A stretch of 11,521 bases of DNA from Sulfurovum sp. bin170 (GTDB lineage Bacteria; Campylobacterota; Campylobacteria; Campylobacterales; Sulfurovaceae): positions 1-11,521 of the forward strand of contig NZ_JAACKB010000334.1 of NCBI RefSeq assembly GCF_010892395.1, written 5' to 3'. The notes under the pieces were generated by a model. That model made no database searches, was not told the DNA's origin, and saw nothing but the letters and a program-made list of their open reading frames with translations. Every line of letters starts with the position of its first letter. The first letter of the stretch is position 1. Positions 5,386-11,521 of this stretch are shown here, one piece after another. A program made the position numbers and the translations under genes.

Positions 5386-6246
5386 ATGAAAATAACCATT
5401 GCAAGTGGGAAAGGTGGAACGGGGAAAACAACCATTTCCACCAATTTGGTATCGTATCTCTCAACGCTCAAACAGTCAGTGGTTTTGGCTGATTTGGATG
5501 TGGAGGAGCCAAACTCTGCTCTTTTTTTAAGGGGTGATTTAGAAAAAGAGCAAGTGAGTTACAAAATGATACCCAAATGGGAAGAGGCAGACTGTACCTT
5601 TTGTGGTGAGTGTGCTGATGTGTGTAATTTTAATGCAATTGTGGCACTCTCTGATGAGATTATTGTCTATCCAGAGTTGTGTCATAGCTGTTACGCTTGT
5701 AGTGAACTCTGTCCGACGGATTCGCTTCCGATGACCTCTGAACGCATTGGTGAGATAAAAGCTTTTACTTCTGATGGGTTTAGTTTTATTGAGGGGCGAC
5801 TGGATTTGGGTCAAGAGATGGCTGTGCCACTGATTGCTCAAACGATAGATTATGTGGATGAGAATTTCAAAAATCATATTAAAATCTTTGATGCACCCCC
5901 AGGGACGAGTTGCCCTGTGATTGAGGCGAGTCGTGGGAGTGATTATGTGATTTTGGTGACCGAATCGACCCCTTTTGGGCTAAATGATTTGAAATTGGCT
6001 GTGGAGACGATGAGGGTTCTGAATCAGAAGTTTGGTGTGATTATTAACCGATATGGGATTGGTGACAATGGGGTAGAAACCTATTGTGCTGATGAAAATA
6101 TTGAGATTATTACAAAAGTTAAGAACGATAGAGAGGTGGCAAAACTCTACTCAAAAGGGGAGCTTATCTATCCGAAAATAGGACATTTCAGAGACTCTTT
6201 GGATGAGATAGTTACATTTATAGGAGGTCTAAAATGCGAGAAGTAG
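5386..6246 (+). CDS. MinD-type ATPase with inserted 2[4Fe-4S] ferredoxin domain (first paralogue)
   Basis: This 286-residue protein belongs to the COG1149 group. It has a deviant Walker A motif (SGKGGTGKT, 7-15), a switch I region with DLDVEEPN (36-43), and Walker B IFDAPPG (167-173) followed by TSCPV. Inserted between them is a bacterial two-cluster ferredoxin: Cys 70, 73, 76, 80 and Cys 99, 102, 105, 109, each ending in Cys-Pro or Cys-Asn. All eight ligands are present. Such ATPases are thought to assemble or carry metal-sulfur clusters in the cytoplasm, dimerising across two P-loops. It starts right after the glycine-rich gene, and its 3' end overlaps the second ATPase gene by 13 bases. 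Its central part uses ATT, TTG, GTG and ACG codons more than its neighbours do. Confidence 0.92.
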   Translation: MKITIASGKGGTGKTTISTNLVSYLSTLKQSVVLADLDVEEPNSALFLRGDLEKEQVSYKMIPKWEEADCTFCGECADVCNFNAIVALSDEIIVYPELCHSCYACSELCPTDSLPMTSERIGEIKAFTSDGFSFIEGRLDLGQEMAVPLIAQTIDYVDENFKNHIKIFDAPPGTSCPVIEASRGSDYVILVTESTPFGLNDLKLAVETMRVLNQKFGVIINRYGIGDNGVETYCADENIEIITKVKNDREVAKLYSKGELIYPKIGHFRDSLDEIVTFIGGLKCEK

Positions 6247-7124
6247 TTATAATCTCTGGAAAAGGTGGAACAGGGAAAACCTCACTCGCTGCCTCATTTG
6301 CTTACCTCGAAGGGTCAAATGCACTGGTGAGTGATTGTGATGTAGATGCTGCCAATATGCACCTTCTACTTGATGCCAATTTTAGGTCAAAAGAGGACTT
6401 TTTTAGTGGTGATTTGGCTGTGATTGATGAGGATATATGCATTAACTGTGGCAAGTGTGATGAGGTATGTCGCTTTGATGCTATTGATGTGATAGATGAC
6501 CAGCATCGAGTTGACTTTATCTCCTGTGAGGGGTGTTGGTACTGTAGCCGAGTCTGTCCCACAGAAGCAATTAGTATGGTCAAACAGAAAGCTGGTGACC
6601 TCTTTGTATCTGATATAAAAAATGGCTCAAAGATGGTACATGCCAAACTTGGTTTTGCTGCTGAAAACTCTGGTAAATTGGTGGCAAAAGTGAAACAAGA
6701 GGCTAAGATATTGGCTCTAAAAGAGGATAAAGCATTTGTGATTACAGATGGAAGCCCAGGGATTGGATGTCCTGTTATCTCTTCACTTAGTGGAGCAAAT
6801 TTGGTGGTACTGGTTACAGAAGCGACTGTTTCAGGGCTTCATGACCTCAAAAGAGTGCATAAATTGGTCAAGACATTTAGCTATGAATCGGTCTGTATTA
6901 TCAATAAGTATGATTTAAATGAAGAGATGAGCCAAAAGATAGAGATATTTTTAGAAAAAGAGGGTATAAAGCTTGTTGCAAAACTACCTTATGATGATAC
7001 ATTTACCAAAGCGTTGGCTCTGGCACAACCGATTGTAGAGTATAGTAGCGACGGAGAACTCTCAACCTTGGTTAAAGAGAGTTGGGAAAAGATAAAAACA
7101 ATAATAGAGGAAAATGACAAATGA
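6234..7124 (+). CDS. MinD-type ATPase with inserted 2[4Fe-4S] ferredoxin domain (second paralogue)
   Basis: This 296-residue protein is a paralogue of the preceding gene with the same domain order. Walker A is SGKGGTGKT (8-16), then comes DCDVDAANMH (34-43), and the ferredoxin insert has Cys 69, 72, 75, 79 and Cys 98, 101, 104, 108. The Walker B region is VITDGSPGIGCPV (169-181). The Cys before Pro-Val (residue 179) is found in both paralogues and could be an extra ligand. Two unlike copies side by side, with translational overlap upstream (13 bases) and downstream (ATGA), suggest they work as a heterodimer. A role in loading a metal-sulfur cluster onto the NifX-like proteins encoded next is inferred from context. 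Confidence 0.92.
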   Translation: MREVVIISGKGGTGKTSLAASFAYLEGSNALVSDCDVDAANMHLLLDANFRSKEDFFSGDLAVIDEDICINCGKCDEVCRFDAIDVIDDQHRVDFISCEGCWYCSRVCPTEAISMVKQKAGDLFVSDIKNGSKMVHAKLGFAAENSGKLVAKVKQEAKILALKEDKAFVITDGSPGIGCPVISSLSGANLVVLVTEATVSGLHDLKRVHKLVKTFSYESVCIINKYDLNEEMSQKIEIFLEKEGIKLVAKLPYDDTFTKALALAQPIVEYSSDGELSTLVKESWEKIKTIIEENDK

Positions 7125-7462
7125 AGATAATATTTACAGCAAAAGGTGAAAACTGGAACAGTCCAATGGATGCAAGATTTGGTAGAATGGAGATGTTGGT
7201 TATCTATGATGAAGAGAACGACACACTAGAGATGGTATCCAATGAGGGTATCGAAGAGATGGAGCATGGAGCAGGTTTGCAAACAGCCAAAAAGGTGATG
7301 GAGCTAAAACCTGATGTGATTATCACAGGGAATGGTGCAGGTCAAAAAGCACTCGATTTACTCAAAAGAACCACGGTCAAAATGTATATAGGTGCAGGTG
7401 ATATGACGCTGGAAGAGGCGTACAGTGCTTATAAAAACAGTCAATTAAAAACACAATTTTAG
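7121..7462 (+). CDS. NifX/NifB C-terminal-like protein, cysteine-free (COG1433 family)
   Basis: The 113-residue protein has the RNase H-like NifX fold pattern: DARFGR (17-22), LVIYD (26-30), HGAG (49-52) and VIITGNGAG (66-74). Family members bind iron-molybdenum cofactor precursors or, in the orange protein of Desulfovibrio, a Mo-Cu-S cluster. This one has no Cys at all. As I recall, the orange protein also holds its cluster largely without covalent ligands, so this is not disqualifying. Its ATG overlaps the TGA of the second ATPase (ATGA), so the two are translationally coupled. No nif structural genes are nearby, so a nitrogenase role is unlikely. Confidence 0.87.
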   Translation: MKIIFTAKGENWNSPMDARFGRMEMLVIYDEENDTLEMVSNEGIEEMEHGAGLQTAKKVMELKPDVIITGNGAGQKALDLLKRTTVKMYIGAGDMTLEEAYSAYKNSQLKTQF

Positions 7463-7471
7463 GAGAAAAAA

Positions 7472-7837
7472 ATGAGATTAGTATTTCCAACAGATGAGAA
7501 TATGGGTTACCTTAGCAAAAGAGGAGCCCATTTTGGCAAAGCGAAGTTTTATACTATTATTACGCTTGAAAACAGTAAGATAGTAGATGTTGAGGGTGTT
7601 GCCAATGGTGGACATGGTACAGGTGCGTGTGGTAGTGCTGTTAGTAATATTATGAGCCTAAATCCTGACGCTCTAATAGTGGGTGGAATAGGTGGAAGCC
7701 CTGCTCAGGGGTTTGCAAAAGCTGGGCTTGATGTTTACTTTGACCAAAGCAGTCCGACGGTTGAGAAGTCGATTGAGCTGTTTGTTGCAGGGGCGTTGCA
7801 GAAAAGTACTGGGCAGGGGACTTGTTCGGTTAATTAG
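7472..7837 (+). CDS. NifX/NifB C-terminal-like protein with glycine-rich loop (COG1433 family)
   Basis: This 121-residue second NifX-like protein starts nine bases after the first, with AGGAG just upstream of the ATG. The family features are GAHFGK (18-23), YTIITLEN (27-34), GGHGTGAC (46-53) and GGIGGSPAQGF (71-81). Unlike its neighbour it has two Cys, at 53 and 118, and a His-Gly-rich loop resembling the cluster-binding face of orange-protein-type members. It is the last gene of the transcript and is followed within 16 bases by the REPIN at 7853, which may protect or terminate the mRNA. Its 3' third is somewhat richer in G than the rest of the operon. The two copies may form a heteromeric acceptor for the cluster. 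Confidence 0.87.
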   Translation: MRLVFPTDENMGYLSKRGAHFGKAKFYTIITLENSKIVDVEGVANGGHGTGACGSAVSNIMSLNPDALIVGGIGGSPAQGFAKAGLDVYFDQSSPTVEKSIELFVAGALQKSTGQGTCSVN

Positions 7838-7852
7838 TATAATCCTGATAAA

Positions 7853-8001
7853 CGAAGTAGGTCGGGTTGTCCTCATCCCGACAATAATTGGCATAAAACA
7901 AAAACCTAAATTTTAATGGAAATTGGCATATCAATATTTATTGAACAATCGTAGATATTTGGTATGCAAGTGTCGGGATGAGGGCAACCCGACCTACTTC
8001 G
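7853..8001. repeat. REPIN: two inverted REP hairpins between convergent genes
   Basis: The left unit (7853-7883) and the right unit (7971-8001) are 31-base inverted copies with one mismatch. Each contains its own hairpin (GTCGGG with CCCGAC), and they are separated by 87 AT-rich bases. This is the classic REPIN layout. A third, diverged single unit lies at 162-188. The pair occupies almost all of the space between the NifX-like gene and the ABC permease gene, which converge. It could act as a two-way terminator or 3' mRNA stabiliser. No RAYT transposase gene is present in the window. Confidence 0.8.
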
Positions 8002-8016
8002 GTGAATTGATAGCTA

Positions 8017-8763
8017 TTAATCCAAACTTGGAACCAATAAAGCACTCACCACCCCAACCAAAGAGGCGATAAAGACAATCGTGTACCCTGTGGGCAAATC
8101 CCAAAAATAGGAGATGACCATAGAGGCGATAATAATCACTGAACCGATAACCCAAGCAAAAGGAAGTCTAGCAAATCTTTTCTGCATAAGTGATAAAAAA
8201 GCAGGAACGATTAGTAGTACAAATACCACTAATACTCCTGCTAGTTGCACAGAAGAGGTAACGGTGAGTGCCAAAAGTCCAAAAAACAGCATCTCTCTTA
8301 AAAAACCTGTCAACTTCTCATAGAGGAGAAAAAATAGCGTTGCAACCGTTACATAGAGTACCAATGGCTCTATCAAATCCGAAGGGGTAGTAAAGAGAAT
8401 ATCATTGGCTTGAAGTTTTGAAAATAGCTCTGTTCCTTGGGCTGTATTGGAGAGTATAATGATAATACTACTCGCTCCCAAAGCATAGAGCATTCCGATA
8501 AAAGCCTCAATATGTTTGACTCTATAGGTAGCAAAAGCGATAAGAAATGCTCCAATTAAAGCAAAAATAAGAGTTAGCAGAAACATATATCCTCCCTCAA
8601 AAAAAAGCAAACTCACAGCTACCCCAATCGCAGCAAACTGTCCTGTGGCAAGGTCGGTAAAAATAACACCCCTTTTGATAATCTCCAGACCAAAAATCGT
8701 ATGGATAAAGACCAAGAGAATTGCCAACACAGAGGCTGACCAGAAAAGTTCAATTACGGACAT
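8017..8763 (-). CDS. Metal ABC transporter permease, ABC-3 (ZnuB/TroC-like) family
   Basis: The 248-residue membrane protein has about seven or eight hydrophobic helices and family signatures GLEIIKRGVIFTDLATGQFAAIG (spread over residues 25-47) and SSVQLAGVLVVFVLLIVPA (about 170-188). It would form the inner-membrane channel for Zn2+, Mn2+ or Fe2+. It starts inside the end of the binding-protein gene: ATG at 8763, with the upstream TAA at 8756-8754, a 10-base overlap. The two are therefore translationally coupled. No ATPase gene follows; the next thing downstream is the REPIN and a convergent gene. The partner ATPase must be encoded elsewhere or be shared with another transporter. Confidence 0.9.
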   Translation of the reverse strand: MSVIELFWSASVLAILLVFIHTIFGLEIIKRGVIFTDLATGQFAAIGVAVSLLFFEGGYMFLLTLIFALIGAFLIAFATYRVKHIEAFIGMLYALGASSIIIILSNTAQGTELFSKLQANDILFTTPSDLIEPLVLYVTVATLFFLLYEKLTGFLREMLFFGLLALTVTSSVQLAGVLVVFVLLIVPAFLSLMQKRFARLPFAWVIGSVIIIASMVISYFWDLPTGYTIVFIASLVGVVSALLVPSLD

Positions 8764-9635
8764 AATCTTTTTGCCACCATTGTATAGAAATCTTCAAGCG
8801 TATCAGTTCCATCTATTGATCCCACATCATGAGGTACAATCGAGACTTTTGCCCCTGTCTTATCAGCGATAAACCCTGCTGTCTTATGCTCATGATATGC
8901 ATCTTGAAGTATAGTTTTTATCCCCTCTGTCTTCATAATATTTATTAATTTCATGGTATGTTTTGAACTTGGCGTAATCCCTGGAAGAGGTTCAATTGTC
9001 CCTTTAGACTCTATGTTATAGCTCTTTATCGTATAGTTGAAAAGCTCATGATACTGTACCACTTTTCTATTTGGACAACTTTGCATCTGAGTCTTAAGGG
9101 TTTGAGTAAGTTTCTCTATCTTCTCTTCAAATACTTTTAAATTAGCTCGGTAAGTTGCACTATTTGCACCATCAATAATAGAGAGTTTCAGCGTAATTAG
9201 TTTGGCAATAGGAATCACGCTATAGATGTCTAGTGCAAAGTGTGGATTTCCATCAGGGTGTACTCCACCATAGGCTCGTGAGACGATATGGGGTTTGTCC
9301 ATCATCTCAATCACACCACTCACATCCAAAAATCCTGGTTGACCCACATTGATTTTGGCATTGTTGGCACTCTTTAGAAGAGGCGGTAACCAACCTATCT
9401 CTAGCTGTCCCCCATTGATAATTAGTAAATCCTCTCGGCGTAATTTTCCAATTAGAGAGGGCTTTGGGGTAACAAAATGGGGGTCAAGTTTTGGGTTGGC
9501 TAAACATGTCACTTTGACTTTATCGCCACCAATAGCTTCGGTAATTTTGGCTAGATAGTTATAGGTTGTTGCCACATTGAGTTTGGCAAAAAGGGTGCTA
9601 CTAAACAGTAGCGTTATTAATAATATTTTTTTCAT
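8754..9635 (-). CDS. Periplasmic metal-binding protein, TroA/ZnuA-like (cluster A-I)
   Basis: This 293-residue exported protein starts with a signal peptide (MKKILLITLLFSSTLFA, cut near 17). Its metal-binding residues can be read as His53 in DPHF, His132 in GNPHF and His196 in YHELF, with a C-terminal acidic residue (about Asp270-Asp279) as fourth ligand. A long helix after residue 140 (IAKLITLKLSIIDG) is the linker typical of the family. There is no long His-rich loop of the ZnuA type, so zinc versus manganese or iron cannot be decided from this gene alone. AAGGAA lies before the ATG. The 161-base gap to the upstream barrel gene is filled mainly by copy B of the composite repeat. Confidence 0.9.
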   Translation of the reverse strand: MKKILLITLLFSSTLFAKLNVATTYNYLAKITEAIGGDKVKVTCLANPKLDPHFVTPKPSLIGKLRREDLLIINGGQLEIGWLPPLLKSANNAKINVGQPGFLDVSGVIEMMDKPHIVSRAYGGVHPDGNPHFALDIYSVIPIAKLITLKLSIIDGANSATYRANLKVFEEKIEKLTQTLKTQMQSCPNRKVVQYHELFNYTIKSYNIESKGTIEPLPGITPSSKHTMKLINIMKTEGIKTILQDAYHEHKTAGFIADKTGAKVSIVPHDVGSIDGTDTLEDFYTMVAKRLCP

Positions 9636-9660
9636 TTTTTATTCCTTATATTTTTTATTA

Positions 9661-9781
9661 GGAAACGCAAACTTTAGTTGCGTCAAAGCGAGGCTAAAGC
9701 CATCGGTTCCTTATATGCAATCTGCATTTTCGGAATCGGCGTGTTTACACCCGAACAACAGAGGCAGAGCCTTCCGATTCC
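9661..9781. repeat. Composite four-hairpin repeat, copy B
   Basis: Units are at 9661-9683 (inner hairpin AACTTTAGTT), 9689-9710 (GGCTAAAGCC), 9732-9756 (GTGTTTACAC) and a diverged one at 9759-9781 (AGGCAGAGCCT). The third unit is identical to that of copy A. The stretch 9689-9756 is an inverted copy of 11084-11151 with one mismatch in 68 bases. It lies between the barrel gene and the binding-protein gene and would be transcribed in their shared mRNA as a set of hairpins. The spacer between the third and fourth units of copies A and C is missing here. Confidence 0.75.
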
Positions 9782-9796
9782 AAGAAAAGTATCTAG

Positions 9797-10987
9797 TTAA
9801 AACGCATGAGCCCCATGAGCCCCTGCTGCGATGGTCAAATCAAGCATTATCTCATGGGTATCTTTGCGTTCTCCACCAATCCATTTAGAACGGTCATTAG
9901 TGTATTGAAGTCTAATCTTGGAGAAGACAAAAGGTCGATACTCCAACATCGCTGTATAACGATTCAAATCATCAGGCTGATTGTCAATATTTTTAAAAAG
10001 CGTATCGTATCGCACCCCTGTTGCCCAGTTTTTATCGTGTGCATAGGTCAGTTCACTGTAGAGACCTGCTTGTTTTTGGTTGATATCTGTGGTTTCTTTG
10101 TCTCGATAGAGCAGTTCAGACTGCCATGTTAGAGAGCTATAGCTGTCAAATATATGTTTGAGCGTTAAATCTCCACCATAGATATCACTATCCCCTTCAT
10201 TACTTTTACCATGTAACCAACTCGCTCCTGCCAACAAAGAGGTCATATCTGTAATATCAACACTACTTTTGAGATAACCAATAGAGAGTGTATTTTTATC
10301 TGTATCTCCAAAACTTCTTGAGTTACTCCCCTGCATCGCTTCAAATCCTGCTTGGATAAAGGTATCTGTAGGAGCAGTATAGTGAAGTTGAATCCCCTCA
10401 TCAGCAAGTCCACCTGCTCCAAAAAATGATTCAAAAACCAATGGAATATTGGAAAAATTCCAAGTGTGTTGATGGTGCGAGTTGATTCGACCAAACTCAC
10501 TTCTAAACTTTCCTGTTTTGAGACGCAACCCATAAGGCAACGCTCTAGTCATCACATAAAGCTCACCGATATGTAATCCATCTTTCTCAATATGAAGTGC
10601 CGAAGTGACATCAAAATATGGGTCAACAGTGGATTGAATCTCTAACTCTCCATAGTTGAGGTTAAATCCTCTTTTGGGATTAAACGGTTGCTTACTAGGT
10701 TGTGTCGTAAATCCTGGGATTTGGTATCCAGCGTAGGCTTCATTGTCTACATTTCGCCCCAGAGCCGACATATTGGCAATAAAGGCAATATCAGGAAGAG
10801 AATCTGTTTGGGTAAAACTTCCGATACTCCCCATTGCATTTTTTATCTTCTCGTCAAGAGCTTGGTCTTTTTGGGTTTTTAGTGCTTTTTCAAGCGTGTC
10901 AACCCTTGTTTTTAGTTGTTCTATCTCTGTTGTCTCGGCACTACAAAGTAGTGTTATTGCTACAAGAGAGAGCAGTGTTTTTTGCAT
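9797..10987 (-). CDS. Outer-membrane beta-barrel protein of the metal-uptake locus
   Basis: The 396-residue protein has a signal peptide ending near residue 17 (LLCSA), then a short coiled coil (EIEQLKTRVDTLEKALKTQ, 21-39). About 300 residues of alternating polar/hydrophobic strands with many aromatic residues follow, ending in a C-terminal Phe suited to the BAM machinery. Coiled-coil plus barrel is common in Campylobacterota and gammaproteobacterial porin-like proteins. I see no TonB-box or plug domain, so it is more porin-like than receptor-like. The C-terminus GAHGAHAF and the central HHQH (about 170-173) could bind metal. GGAGGA five bases before the ATG fixes the start. Neighbours suggest zinc or another divalent metal as cargo; the exact family is not recognised. 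Confidence 0.72.
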   Translation of the reverse strand: MQKTLLSLVAITLLCSAETTEIEQLKTRVDTLEKALKTQKDQALDEKIKNAMGSIGSFTQTDSLPDIAFIANMSALGRNVDNEAYAGYQIPGFTTQPSKQPFNPKRGFNLNYGELEIQSTVDPYFDVTSALHIEKDGLHIGELYVMTRALPYGLRLKTGKFRSEFGRINSHHQHTWNFSNIPLVFESFFGAGGLADEGIQLHYTAPTDTFIQAGFEAMQGSNSRSFGDTDKNTLSIGYLKSSVDITDMTSLLAGASWLHGKSNEGDSDIYGGDLTLKHIFDSYSSLTWQSELLYRDKETTDINQKQAGLYSELTYAHDKNWATGVRYDTLFKNIDNQPDDLNRYTAMLEYRPFVFSKIRLQYTNDRSKWIGGERKDTHEIMLDLTIAAGAHGAHAF

Positions 10988-11028
10988 AGTTATCCTCCGA
11001 TAAATTTATTTAGATATTTTTTTATTTC

Positions 11029-11181
11029 GGAACCGATAGCTTTAGCCCAATACAAATGAATTAAGCTTTTTTAAAACCAAATAGTTCGGGTGTAAACACG
11101 CCGATTCCGAAAATGCAGATTGAATATAAGGAACCGATGGCTTTAGCCTCGTAATATTACACGACTAAAGTCTGCGTTTCC
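11029..11181. repeat. Composite four-hairpin repeat, copy C (inverted)
   Basis: On the minus strand this has the same unit order as copy A. Plus-strand positions are 11159-11181 (GACTAAAGTC), 11130-11151 (GGCTTTAGCC), 11084-11108 (GTGTAAACAC) and 11029-11052 (AGCTTTAGCC). The AAGCTTAATTCATT spacer between the third and fourth units is conserved with copy A. It is the longest copy and fills most of the 201-base gap between the small His-rich protein gene and the barrel gene. Together with copy B it flanks the barrel gene as an inverted repeat. Confidence 0.75.
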
Positions 11182-11188
11182 TAAAAGA

Positions 11189-11464
11189 TTATGCAGGAGG
11201 AGCGTGAGCGTTAAAACCTTTGAGCAGTATGGTTGAAATAGAGATTTGAGAAGAGGTGTGTATAGTTTCATAAACAGCATAGAAAAGAGTCTCTATAGAT
11301 GTAATATCTTCATCTAGTCCATAAAAATTATGAACAATAATACAGATACTACAACTCTCATGATGCTCTGTTGTATCATTATGTATATGTGTCGCACCTA
11401 GGTACGAAACTGTTAAATATACAAAGATAAAGAGAGATACAAAATGCTGTTTGAGTCCTATCAC
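11189..11464 (-). CDS. Small exported His/Cys-rich protein, DUF2946-like
   Basis: The 91-residue product begins with a hydrophobic export signal (MIGLKQHFVSLFIFVYLTVSYLGA, 1-24, in two parts). A metal-binding-looking cluster HIHND...EHHESCSIC (His26, 28, 34, 35; Cys38, 41) follows, and the chain ends in GFNAHAPPA. The His-rich cluster, the CxxC motif and the C-terminal APP ending resemble DUF2946-type small periplasmic proteins found beside metal transport genes. The start is GTG at 11464, because a TAG stop lies two codons upstream and GGAA is six bases before it; an ATT start cannot be excluded. It is the first gene of the string running through the barrel, binding protein and permease. A role as metal carrier or sensor is inferred. 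Confidence 0.65.
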   Translation of the reverse strand: MIGLKQHFVSLFIFVYLTVSYLGATHIHNDTTEHHESCSICIIVHNFYGLDEDITSIETLFYAVYETIHTSSQISISTILLKGFNAHAPPA

Positions 11465-11489
11465 AATCTATTCCGTTCTGTTTTTTGGA

Positions 11490-11495
11490 ATTATA
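11490..11495 (-). promoter_or_regulatory. -10 box of the metal-uptake gene string
   Basis: On the minus strand this is a perfect TATAAT, 25 bases before the GTG at 11464. It lies inside a short palindrome, GAAT-ATA-ATTC (11488-11498), which could be an operator. I looked for a convincing Zur- or Fur-type box and did not find one, but the window ends at 11521, so upstream control sequence may be cut off. Confidence 0.4.
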
Positions 11496-11521
11496 TTCTT
11501 ATTTGTTATAGAGAGAGTTAA

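Noticed and set aside
7121..7837. The NifX-like genes as evidence for nitrogen fixation
   Set aside because: No nifHDK, nifE/N or full-length radical-SAM nifB is present, and COG1433 proteins occur widely outside nitrogenase loci.
7673..7916. Two overlapping frames on both strands across the 3' end of the last NifX-like gene and the REPIN
   Set aside because: They are shadows of the NifX-like gene that extend into the REP unit; no start signals.
9577..9888. Plus-strand frame across the start of the binding-protein gene, copy B and the end of the barrel gene
   Set aside because: It is antisense to two clear genes and passes through hairpin repeats; no ribosome binding site or family features are seen.

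Overview
The window looks like chromosome from a Campylobacterota bacterium of the Sulfurovum/Sulfurimonas type. That is my inference from the low GC content, the AGA/ATA/CTA-rich codon use, the tightly packed short operons, promoters with good -10 boxes but mostly poor -35 boxes, and the gene repertoire. No rRNA, tRNA or CRISPR array is visible.

Layout. (1) 1-190: right end of an IS200/IS605-type element with a perfect hairpin (and so possibly the 3' part of a TnpB guide RNA), then a single REP-like palindrome. (2) 347-427: a possible 26-residue cationic peptide gene with an excellent ribosome binding site. (3) 489-2648 (+): a compact operon of phosphatidylserine decarboxylase (psd), a HAD phosphatase and a DUF445 membrane protein. 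(4) 2672-2811: a composite repeat between convergent genes. (5) 2822-3355 (-): a Uma2-family PD-(D/E)XK protein. (6) 3488-7837 (+): a two-transcript locus resembling the anaerobe 'orange protein' (ORP) / COG1149-COG1433 clusters. It holds a DUF134 regulator and an MFS transporter, then a glycine-rich small protein, two MinD-type ATPases with inserted 2[4Fe-4S] ferredoxin domains and two NifX/NifB-like small proteins. The two transcripts start from almost identical promoters that share a 25-base block carrying a palindrome over the expected start site. (7) 7853-8001: a REPIN (two inverted REP hairpins) between convergent genes. (8) 8017-11464 (-): a probable zinc or other metal uptake set: small His/Cys-rich exported protein, outer-membrane beta-barrel protein, TroA/ZnuA-like binding protein and ABC-3 permease, with no ATPase gene in the window.

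How the genes work together. The DUF134 protein probably controls its own transcript and the ferredoxin-ATPase/NifX transcript through the shared operator. The ATPase pair probably assembles or delivers a metal-sulfur cluster to the NifX-like proteins. In the metal locus the barrel would admit the metal, the periplasmic protein would capture it, and the permease would import it with an ATPase encoded elsewhere.

The most unusual non-coding feature is a family of roughly 120-153 bp elements built from four short hairpin units in alternating orientation. There are three copies, at 2672-2811, 9661-9781 and 11029-11181. Two of them lie in opposite orientation on either side of the barrel gene, inside the metal-uptake gene string.
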